From an uncultured Prevotella sp. (GTDB lineage: Bacteria > Bacteroidota > Bacteroidia > Bacteroidales > Bacteroidaceae), in the NCBI GenBank assembly GCA_905372445.1, contig CAJPPF010000157.1:1-5177 (forward strand): a stretch of DNA of 5,177 bases, in the 5' to 3' direction. The position numbers were made by a program, and so were the translations under genes. The first letter of the stretch is position 1, and each line of letters starts with the position of its first letter. Below are positions 1 through 5,141 of this stretch, piece after piece. The notes below the pieces were generated by a model that did not search any database, was not told the DNA's origin, and was given only the letters and a program-made list of their open reading frames with translations.

Positions 1-1803
1 GTCCTTGGTGCCGGCATCATCCCGCGTATGATGTTGGTAAGCATTAAGAGCGACTGGGCTCGAAAGCCCGGACAAATGTTGAGTAAAGGATATTCGGCAG
101 TGCAGATTGCCGGATTGTCGTTATTCCCTGTTCTGCTGTTGACTTTATGTGTATCGTTTCTTCTTACAGTGCCTTTCGACGGCACTTCTTATTCAAAGGC
201 AGCCTACCACATGGTGCCAAGAATGTTGCAGTTGATAGCAGGAGCTGCTGTTCTCTTCACCGCAGGATTGAAATACGACATGAACGGACTGTCGTCGTTG
301 CTGCGTCTTTTTGCAATAATCACAGCTTCAGCGCTTTTTCCTCTGACTGGCATTTGCATTACCGACCTTCACGGAATCTTCGATATAAACGAAATCCCAA
401 TGTGGATGGGCGTCATTCTCACTACACTTCTTGCTGTTGCCATCGTCGAGATGTTTAAGTTGCTCGACGGAATGGACGGACTTGCAAGTGGCATGGCAGT
501 GGCAGTGCTTATCGCTTTCCTGCCGATTTTCTCAGGTTCCTACATTATCACCCCGGCGGTTGTCGTCGCAAGTACACTCGGTGTAGTGTTGCCTTTCTGG
601 TTTATGAAACTCATCAATAAGGATTGGGCGAAGGCAATGATGGGCAACTCCGGCTCGTATGTTGTAGGCTATATCGTCGCTTATGTGTTCATCTATGCCT
701 TCAGTCGCTCCGGAACTGTCTATCCTGCCGGAACAGATATAGTGGCAATGGCGGCTTTAGCGCTTCCTGCTCTTGATACGGTGCGTGTGTTGGGTAGCCG
801 TGCTCGTGATGGACGAAGTCTGCTTATGCCTGACCGTAACCAGTTGAACTTTAAAGTGTTGCGTACCGGAATGCCTCGACTATTCACAGTGCCTCTTCTT
901 ATGTTCATCGTTCTGTGCTTTACATCGGTAACGATGCTTATGGTAGGAATGGAGATGGACAGAAACATAATCATTGTCGTTGGTGTCATGCTGTGGATAT
1001 TCACAGAGCTGATGATGAATTTTTTTATCCGTCGTAAGGAACGCAACGAACACCAAAGCGAGTGGAATAAGATATACGGAGAGGATGTATGGAATGCCAA
1101 TATCCCTTACGAGCAGCTTGAGGAAAAGCGTCGTGTGTTCGGAACTATGGGACTTCCGGAGCAATATGTCGAAGGGCAGCAGGACGATTTCATATCTGAT
1201 GGCATGAATTTCATGGAGAAAACACTGAAACGTCTGACGGATATCATCATCTCGGTAGTAATGATGGTGGTATTCTCGCCGTTTTATCTATTGAGTTATA
1301 TGCTCATAAAGCTCGATGACGGAGGTCCTGCAATATACAAACAAGAGCGCATAGGACGTTTTGGTCAGCCGTTCCGTATATATAAATTCCGCTCTATGCG
1401 TATTGATGCAGAGCAAGGAAAGCCACAGCTAAGCCATTCCTGTGGCGACGGCGATCCGCGTCTGACGAAGATAGGAAGTTTTCTTCGCGCACATCATCTT
1501 GATGAATTGCCGCAGTTATGGAATGTGTTCGTAGGTGACATGTCGTTCATTGGTTATCGTCCCGAGCGTCAGTTCTTCATCGATAAGATAATGAAGCATG
1601 ACCCACGCTATGCTTTCCTTTATCAGATTCGTCCGGGAGTGACGTCGTATGCAACACTTTACAATGGCTATACAGACACGATGGAAAAGATGCTGCGACG
1701 CTTAGAGCTCGATCTCTACTATCTCCGACATCGCTCATGGTGGATGGATACAAAGATATTGTTCCTTACTTTCACAAGTATTATCTTCGGAAAGAAATTC
1801 TAA
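1..1803 (+). CDS. Fusion protein: MraY/WecA-like membrane domain plus monotopic sugar-1-phosphate transferase (5' partial)
   Basis: Likely transfers a sugar-1-phosphate from a UDP-sugar to undecaprenyl phosphate at the inner membrane, starting a surface glycan. The frame is open from base 1, and IPRMM (codons 7-11) matches the motif after the first helix of MraY/WecA proteins, so the true start lies upstream; ATG at 28 is probably internal. Codons about 1-345 form a multi-helix polytopic transferase-like domain with LLDGMDGLASG (codons 154-164) and a retained Asp at 259. Expected catalytic positions are changed: YD instead of DD (92-93), GNSGS instead of GDxGS (215-219), and QLNF instead of HIHH (281-284). 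A soluble linker follows (about 345-408). Codons 408-600 are a complete monotopic transferase: re-entrant helix with Ser-Pro (426-427), KQERIG, YKFRSMR, catalytic Asp-Glu 501-502 in HLDELPQLWN, and GYRPER. The reading frame ends in tandem TAA codons, 34 bp before galE. The sugar substrate cannot be read from the sequence. Confidence 0.9.
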   Translation, partial: VLGAGIIPRMMLVSIKSDWARKPGQMLSKGYSAVQIAGLSLFPVLLLTLCVSFLLTVPFDGTSYSKAAYHMVPRMLQLIAGAAVLFTAGLKYDMNGLSSLLRLFAIITASALFPLTGICITDLHGIFDINEIPMWMGVILTTLLAVAIVEMFKLLDGMDGLASGMAVAVLIAFLPIFSGSYIITPAVVVASTLGVVLPFWFMKLINKDWAKAMMGNSGSYVVGYIVAYVFIYAFSRSGTVYPAGTDIVAMAALALPALDTVRVLGSRARDGRSLLMPDRNQLNFKVLRTGMPRLFTVPLLMFIVLCFTSVTMLMVGMEMDRNIIIVVGVMLWIFTELMMNFFIRRKERNEHQSEWNKIYGEDVWNANIPYEQLEEKRRVFGTMGLPEQYVEGQQDDFISDGMNFMEKTLKRLTDIIISVVMMVVFSPFYLLSYMLIKLDDGGPAIYKQERIGRFGQPFRIYKFRSMRIDAEQGKPQLSHSCGDGDPRLTKIGSFLRAHHLDELPQLWNVFVGDMSFIGYRPERQFFIDKIMKHDPRYAFLYQIRPGVTSYATLYNGYTDTMEKMLRRLELDLYYLRHRSWWMDTKILFLTFTSIIFGKKF

Positions 1804-1837
1804 TAAACTCATTTATAACAGTAAAATATCAGGATAC

Positions 1838-2857
1838 ATGAAAATTTTATTATGTGGTGGTGCAGGCTATATCGGAAGTCATACACTTATCGAATTGCAC
1901 AAAGCTGGTCATGAAGTGGTAGTTGTCGACAATCTCTACAATAGTCGGAAAGAGGCTCTTGTACGTGTATCAGAGATACTCGAAGGCGTTGATATTCCTT
2001 TCTATGAAGTGGATATCCGCGACCGTCAGGGGCTTACTAAGGTGTTTGAGGATAATCATATTGATGCAGTCATACATTTTGCCGGTCTGAAAGCAGTTGG
2101 CGAGAGCTGTGAGAAACCGCTCGAGTACTATGAAAATAACATGAATGGCACATTTGTGCTTCTTGATGTCATGCGCAATCACGGCTGTAAGAACATTATC
2201 TTCTCAAGTTCTGCTACTGTATATGGTGACCCTGTAATCATTCCTATAACCGAGGAGTGTCCGAAGGGACAGTGTACAAACCCTTATGGTTGGACTAAGT
2301 CAATGCTTGAGCAGGTTCTTATGGATGTCCAGAAGGCTGATCCGGAGTGGAACATCGTACTTTTGCGTTACTTTAATCCTATAGGTGCTCATGAGAGCGG
2401 ACGCATCGGCGAGAACCCTAACGGTATTCCAAACAACCTCATGCCATATATTACGCAGACAGCAATCGGCATCCGTAAGGAGTTGGGAGTGTTCGGAGAT
2501 GATTATGATACACCTGATGGTACTGGCGTCCGCGACTATATCCATGTCGTAGACCTTGCCTGCGGTCATGTCTGTGCGCTGAAAGCTATTCGGGAAAAGA
2601 AAGGTCTGACGATATATAACCTCGGTACGGGTCATGGCTATTCGGTGCTCGACGTAGTGAAGGCCTTTGAGAAGGCTAACGGCTTAAAGGTTCCTTATAG
2701 CATAAAACCACGTCGTTCGGGCGATATCGCCAGTTGTTATTGTAATCCTGCAAAGGCTAAGGAAGAGTTAGGATGGGAGGCACGGTTCGGCATAGAGGAA
2801 ATGTGTCGTGACTCATGGAACTTTCAGAAGAACAATCCTAAAGGCTACGATAAATAA
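1838..2857 (+). CDS. galE: UDP-glucose/UDP-hexose 4-epimerase GalE
   Basis: NAD-dependent cytoplasmic epimerase that interconverts UDP-glucose and UDP-galactose, and possibly UDP-GlcNAc and UDP-GalNAc. It has 339 residues, against 338 in the E. coli enzyme. The N-terminal Rossmann motif GGAGYIGSH is at residues 7-15 and the NAD-contacting DN at 31-32. The catalytic Ser is in SSSATVYG (Ser125), followed by Tyr150 and Lys154 of the YxxxK pair; all are shifted by one from E. coli numbering. HFAGLKAVGES and KPLEYY are near identical to E. coli. Residue 300, in RRSGDIASCY, is Cys where E. coli has Tyr299; Cys occurs in the human enzyme, which also accepts UDP-GlcNAc. The gene follows the transferase by 34 bp with no promoter visible, so co-transcription is likely. 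The start has only a weak AGGA upstream, normal for Bacteroidetes. It ends at a strong palindrome. The assignment is firm; the N-acetyl substrate range is inferred. Confidence 0.97.
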   Translation: MKILLCGGAGYIGSHTLIELHKAGHEVVVVDNLYNSRKEALVRVSEILEGVDIPFYEVDIRDRQGLTKVFEDNHIDAVIHFAGLKAVGESCEKPLEYYENNMNGTFVLLDVMRNHGCKNIIFSSSATVYGDPVIIPITEECPKGQCTNPYGWTKSMLEQVLMDVQKADPEWNIVLLRYFNPIGAHESGRIGENPNGIPNNLMPYITQTAIGIRKELGVFGDDYDTPDGTGVRDYIHVVDLACGHVCALKAIREKKGLTIYNLGTGHGYSVLDVVKAFEKANGLKVPYSIKPRRSGDIASCYCNPAKAKEELGWEARFGIEEMCRDSWNFQKNNPKGYDK

Positions 2858-2859
2858 AG

Positions 2860-2887
2860 AAAGGACTTGCTGTACAGCAAGTCCTTT
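2860..2887. terminator. Probable bidirectional terminator between galE and hpf
   Basis: A perfect 28-nt palindrome lies 2 bp after the galE stop. The arm AAAGGACTTGCT pairs with AGCAAGTCCTTT around a GTAC loop, giving a 12-bp stem. It sits between convergent genes. Read toward hpf the A/T-rich tail is weak (AATGTTCTT); read on the minus strand the hairpin is followed by CTTTCTTTATTTA, a better U-rich tail. It could therefore stop transcripts from both sides. Termination is inferred from position and structure. Confidence 0.8.
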
Positions 2888-2906
2888 AATGTTCTTAATA
2901 AAGTAA

Positions 2907-2924
2907 TGATTCTATGTAGAATCA
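2907..2924. repeat. Short inverted repeat downstream of hpf
   Basis: TGATTCT and AGAATCA form a 7-bp stem around ATGT, 30 bp beyond the hpf stop. With the larger palindrome at 2860-2887 it makes two hairpins in a row at the end of hpf transcripts, which could help terminate or stabilise the mRNA 3' end. There is no long U tract on either side, so its role is uncertain and a chance match is possible. Confidence 0.45.
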
Positions 2925-2953
2925 ATAAAATCTATATTGTCTTTTAGAAACTC

Positions 2954-3253
2954 TTATTCTCCGCGACGCTTGTCTTTGATTTTCTGTATCTGCACTTTCA
3001 TTGCATCTACGCAGAGGTCTATTCCCTCTTCGAAAGTGTCGCATATTTTCTCAACGCGGAGTGTTGTTCCCATTGCAGGCAATGACAATACTGTCTCTTT
3101 GTTGTTTGCTGTCTGTGGTTTCACTACTTTGAGCTGAACATCAATGTGTTCCGCTCCCTCAATGTGCTTAGTCAACTTTGAAACCTTCTTCTCGATGTAG
3201 GATTCAAGTTTCTCTGATGCATCAAAATGCAAGGCTTTAATGTTAATGTCCAT
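2954..3253 (-). CDS. hpf: Ribosome hibernation promoting factor, short form (HPF/RaiA)
   Basis: Predicted to bind the 30S subunit at the decoding channel and silence ribosomes in slow growth or stress. The product has 99 residues with the family's beta-alpha-beta-beta-beta-alpha order: an opening strand MDINIKALHF, a first helix with SEKLESYIEKKVSKL (13-27), strands around IDVQLKVVKP (37-46) and TVLSLPA (54-60), then a final helix DTFEEGIDLCVDAMKVQIQK (72-91) and a basic tail KIKDKRR. It lacks the extra C-terminal dimerisation domain of long HPF. A TTG start 12 bp further upstream is possible, but ATG at 3253 is preferred because GGAGGT sits 4 nt before it and the TTG overlaps that site. It is transcribed alone from its own promoter at 3367-3398 and converges on galE. 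Confidence 0.95.
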   Translation of the reverse strand: MDINIKALHFDASEKLESYIEKKVSKLTKHIEGAEHIDVQLKVVKPQTANNKETVLSLPAMGTTLRVEKICDTFEEGIDLCVDAMKVQIQKIKDKRRGE

Positions 3254-3257
3254 ACTT

Positions 3258-3263
3258 ACCTCC
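3258..3263 (-). promoter_or_regulatory. Strong Shine-Dalgarno deciding the hpf start
   Basis: GGAGGT on the minus strand, four bases before ATG at 3253. It is a near-perfect anti-16S match and is unusual here: the other starts in this window have weak or no such site. Its first G is also the last base of the alternative TTG codon, which argues against that longer start. Confidence 0.8.
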
Positions 3264-3274
3264 AATTTTATTTC

Positions 3275-3338
3275 CGTCCTGATGCTTTTTGAGAGTTTTA
3301 CCCTTTCTTCTGTCGTTTATATGACAGGCATCGGGACA
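3275..3338 (-). promoter_or_regulatory. Foldable 5' leader of hpf
   Basis: In the predicted leader RNA (about 107 nt), GTCCCGATGC (3337-3328) can pair with GCATCAGGAC (3285-3276) with one C-A mismatch, plus a flanking U-G pair. Directly stacked on its inner end is a second hairpin, CTGTC/GACAG (3327-3323 with 3314-3310), with an 8-nt loop. About 24 unpaired bases (3309-3286) follow before the outer stem closes, 12 bp upstream of the Shine-Dalgarno. It may tune hpf translation or mRNA decay. It matches no riboswitch or leader I recognise; function is inferred from structure and position. Confidence 0.45.
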
Positions 3339-3366
3339 TCTTGTTAATAAGAATTGATATCGATAG

Positions 3367-3398
3367 CAAATATATAGTATTCTTTTCAATTACGCAAA
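3367..3398 (-). promoter_or_regulatory. Bacteroidetes-type promoter for hpf
   Basis: On the minus strand TTTG (3398-3395) is followed after exactly 20 nt by TATATTTG (3374-3367), a full match to the Bacteroidetes -33/-7 pattern TTTG, 19-21 nt, TAnnTTTG. The start of transcription should fall near 3360, giving a long leader before the hpf ATG. The -33 box overlaps the inverted repeat at 3396-3425. Confidence 0.8.
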
Positions 3399-3425
3399 TA
3401 AAACGAAACTTTTTTCGTTTTATTT
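3396..3425. repeat. Perfect A/T-rich inverted repeat over the hpf -33 box
   Basis: A 13-bp perfect stem: AAATAAAACGAAA (3396-3408) pairs with TTTCGTTTTATTT (3413-3425) around CTTT. It lies 25 bp after the end of the AlaX-like gene and overlaps the hpf -33 element. Two readings are possible. As RNA it would be a weak terminator for the upstream minus-strand operon (A tract before, U-rich 3' arm, only one CG step per arm). As DNA it would be a protein-binding operator centred near -50 of the hpf promoter. The sequence does not decide between them. Confidence 0.6.
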
Positions 3426-3450
3426 TTTTGATAACGAATCTGCAGGTTTC

Positions 3451-3930
3451 TTAATACGAAGTTTCGGTGTTTAGCGGTTGCACTTTAAAGACGATACGGA
3501 AGGAGCCATTATTGAAACTGGTGCTCGTTATGTGGAAATGTCCTATAGCTCCTGTTGAACTGACATGGGCGCCGATACATGGGCAAACATCGTATTCGCC
3601 AATACGTACAAGGCGCAGCGTCTCACTGGCATCATCGGGCAGTTTGTCGAGTTTCACTCCGTCAGGTATGTTGTCGCGGTCAACAAACTCGTAGGTCACG
3701 GGCAGATTCTTGGCTATAAGCTCGTTTATGATGCGTTCAATGTCAGCAATCTGCTTCTCCGTTGGGCAATGCCCGAGTTCGTAGTTTATCTTTGACTTCT
3801 TGCGTTCTATATGTGCATTTTTGGAACGCTCGCAGCCGAACAGCCGGATCATTGTCTGATTCAGTAGATGCTCGGCGGTATGTGCCGGTGGATATTCAGC
3901 TTTGTTGTGTTCGTTGAGTATTGTTTCCAT
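3451..3930 (-). CDS. AlaX-like trans-editing protein (alanyl-tRNA editing domain)
   Basis: Predicted cytoplasmic hydrolase that removes wrongly attached amino acids (Ser or Gly) from tRNA-Ala, acting separately from alanyl-tRNA synthetase. The 159-residue protein is a stand-alone tRNA second-additional-domain type. The zinc-site motifs are visible: HTAEH (His17 and His21) and CIGAH (Cys118 and His122), which match the HxxxH and CxxxH of AlaRS/AlaX; Cys116 lies next to them. There is no synthetase catalytic core and no C-Ala domain. Its ATG directly abuts the TAA of the upstream peptidase gene with no spacer, and GAGAAGAAG precedes it, so translation is probably coupled. It has no promoter of its own. 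The family is well supported; the exact substrate is not visible, and a ThrRS-like editing specificity cannot be excluded. Confidence 0.88.
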   Translation of the reverse strand: METILNEHNKAEYPPAHTAEHLLNQTMIRLFGCERSKNAHIERKKSKINYELGHCPTEKQIADIERIINELIAKNLPVTYEFVDRDNIPDGVKLDKLPDDASETLRLVRIGEYDVCPCIGAHVSSTGAIGHFHITSTSFNNGSFRIVFKVQPLNTETSY

Positions 3931-4641
3931 TTATATCTTCTTCTCGAAATGTTGATAATCCTTGACGCTTCTCCATGCTCCTCCCCAGGTGAATCCATGC
4001 TTTACGAACAGCTTGTAGCAAAGGTCGTCGCGGGTTATGATGTGCGCTTTGCCTGAGTTGCGTATTATATATTGACGTGCTTCCTTAGTGTCAGGCTGTA
4101 TACTTGTCAGCCGTCCTTCCTTGTTTGTACGTACGCATGGATTCTGCAAAGGGTTGATGTCTATTGCCATTCCTTGTGAGTGAGCAGAAATACGTGTTGA
4201 ACCAGACACCGTCCTGTAGCAGAAACATGATGTGTTGTTGTCTCTCATGGATGCTTCGTCATCGGCATTATATTCATCGATAAGCATCATTCGTGCTATA
4301 GGATAACGACTCTCGTATAGTTTCTGGAATATGGCGAGCATATCATCGGCGATAGCTTTGTTGCATACAAGTTCGCCGACCTTTGTCTCGCCTTTGAAAT
4401 TGATGTGCAGGACTTGCAGGTAACGGAGGTCAGTGCGTCTTATTTTACACTCTTTAGGGTATGAGCCGCCTTTCTTCATTCTTGCAAAAACAGTATCGTC
4501 AATGTCGCTTATTGAGAAGAATCTCCCTATGCCATTGACTTTTATGGAGTCGTCGACAACGGTCTGTCCTGCTTTTCGCTGTGCCGTCATTGGCACAAAA
4601 AACATAAACAACGCTGTTATTGCTATTATGTATTTTTTCAT
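3931..4641 (-). CDS. Exported M15-family zinc peptidase (VanY/CwlK-like)
   Basis: Predicted periplasmic peptidoglycan peptidase, either a D-Ala-D-Ala carboxypeptidase or an L-Ala-D-Glu endopeptidase type. The protein has 236 residues. Residues 1-20 are a signal peptide (MKKY, hydrophobic core, PMTA then QR) with no lipobox Cys, so it should be soluble or loosely attached. After a lead-in of roughly 110 residues, the M15 core shows SAHSQGMAIDINP with zinc ligands His154 and Asp161, then GFTWGGAW (216-223) and DYQHFE with His231 as third ligand and Asp228 as likely catalytic acid. NNTSCFCYR (135-143) lies where family members carry an NNxSxFxxR motif. Six cysteines in the mature part could form disulfides. 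It is the first gene of a two-gene operon with the AlaX-like gene, with a promoter at 4675-4706. The family call is firm; the bond cleaved is unknown. Confidence 0.9.
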   Translation of the reverse strand: MKKYIIAITALFMFFVPMTAQRKAGQTVVDDSIKVNGIGRFFSISDIDDTVFARMKKGGSYPKECKIRRTDLRYLQVLHINFKGETKVGELVCNKAIADDMLAIFQKLYESRYPIARMMLIDEYNADDEASMRDNNTSCFCYRTVSGSTRISAHSQGMAIDINPLQNPCVRTNKEGRLTSIQPDTKEARQYIIRNSGKAHIITRDDLCYKLFVKHGFTWGGAWRSVKDYQHFEKKI

Positions 4642-4674
4642 TCTTGTCCGTTTACTTTGTCAGTCTCACCGCTA

Positions 4675-4706
4675 CAAATATACGAAAAATAATCTGGTTT
4701 TCCAAT
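4675..4706 (-). promoter_or_regulatory. Bacteroidetes-type promoter for the M15 peptidase-AlaX operon
   Basis: On the minus strand ATTG (4706-4703) is followed after 20 nt by TATATTTG (4682-4675), a perfect TAnnTTTG -7 box with a one-base variant of the TTTG -33 box. Transcription should start near 4668, leaving about 27 nt before ATG at 4641. No Shine-Dalgarno is seen in that leader. Confidence 0.75.
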
Positions 4707-4837
4707 TTAAGGCATGATAAAGGCTTTCATGTGAACGATTTTCGGGAAAAGTATGTATTTCTTTGCTAAGTCAGAATATTGTCGTAACACGATAAAAGCA
4801 CCTCATCTCTGGATAAGCATTGCACAAAACAACCGGT

Positions 4838-4912
4838 ACGCGCAAGCCGTAGGTGTGTGATTTCTCACGTTCCGAAAGCCTACCAAAAACAATCCGACAG
4901 GCGTTGCGACGT
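4838..4912. repeat. Long nested hairpin, candidate structured element
   Basis: ACGCGCAAGCC (4838-4848) pairs with GGCGTTGCGACGT (4900-4912) over 11 bp with two single-base bulges (G4903, A4909). The 5' strand continues without a break into GTAGG (4849-4853), which pairs with CCTAC (4879-4883). An apical stem GTGA/TCAC (4857-4860 with 4865-4868) closes on TTTC. A 16-nt A-rich segment (4884-4899) lies between the two lower helices on one side. The nesting is more than expected from random sequence of this length, but strand and function are unknown. Confidence 0.5.
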
Positions 4913-4942
4913 GATTGCCAAGGCAGAACGCGATAAATCACG
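4910..4942. repeat. Inverted repeat adjoining the nested hairpin
   Basis: CGTGATT (4910-4916) pairs with AATCACG (4936-4942). Inside and directly stacked, GCC (4917-4919) pairs with GGC (4922-4924) around AA. Its first three bases are shared with the outer arm of the larger hairpin at 4838-4912, so the two folds compete at that junction. Confidence 0.4.
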
Positions 4943-4976
4943 CCCCTTTGATATATGCGAATAAATTTAACAAAAG

Positions 4977-5001
4977 GGCTGTTCTAACCATGCATACAGC
5001 C
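4977..5001. repeat. Small inverted repeat
   Basis: GGCTGT (4977-4982) and ACAGCC (4996-5001) form a 6-bp stem around a 13-nt loop. The palindrome TGCCGGCA follows at 5008-5015, then TTGTC/GACAA (5018-5022 with 5030-5034). Each is short enough to be chance; their spacing one after another is what makes them worth recording. Confidence 0.35.
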
Positions 5002-5089
5002 AATATTTGCCGGCACATTGTCTTTCGATGACAAAAAACGCTTATTTTTGGCATTACATGAAAGATGCTGATAATCAGAGTGATAAACG

Positions 5090-5109
5090 ATTTTTATGCC
5101 GATAAAAAT
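5090..5109. repeat. A/T-rich hairpin
   Basis: ATTTTTAT (5090-5097) and ATAAAAAT (5102-5109) form a perfect 8-bp stem around GCCG. There is no U run on either side, so it is a poor intrinsic terminator. A smaller palindrome, CTGATAATCAG (5068-5078), precedes it. Confidence 0.4.
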
Positions 5110-5120
5110 AGGTGGCAATT

Positions 5121-5141
5121 TCAAGAACCGCCGTTTCTTGA
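5121..5141. repeat. Inverted repeat at the start of the tandem repeat
   Basis: TCAAGAA (5121-5127) and TTCTTGA (5135-5141) form a 7-bp perfect stem around CCGCCGT. The right arm lies within the first copy of the 22-bp tandem repeat. Confidence 0.4.

Noticed and set aside
720..1164. Minus-strand reading frames inside the transferase gene
   Set aside because: Antisense shadows of a strongly supported coding frame; their composition (Arg, Ser, His rich) is unlike real proteins here.
28..1803. Taking ATG at 28 as the true start of the transferase fusion
   Set aside because: The frame is open to base 1 and IPR just before it belongs to the conserved MraY/WecA motif after the first helix; the real start should be outside the window.
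2937..3137. Plus-strand reading frame over hpf
   Set aside because: Antisense to a complete HPF; no motif and no promoter or ribosome binding site.
3254..3265. Longer hpf start at TTG 3265
   Set aside because: That codon overlaps the GGAGGT site that serves ATG 3253, and the extra residues are not part of the usual HPF N-terminus.
4433..4717. Plus-strand reading frame opposite the M15 peptidase promoter and 5' end
   Set aside because: It is antisense to a gene with clear motifs, shows no family signature, and runs across the minus-strand promoter.
4838..4950. Possible tRNA or known riboswitch
   Set aside because: The pairing does not give a cloverleaf with the T-loop or anticodon patterns, and no conserved riboswitch core was recognised.
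5001..5010. Plus-strand TATTTG as a promoter -7 box
   Set aside because: The bases before it read AA rather than TA, so it fails TAnnTTTG, and no gene start follows within the window.
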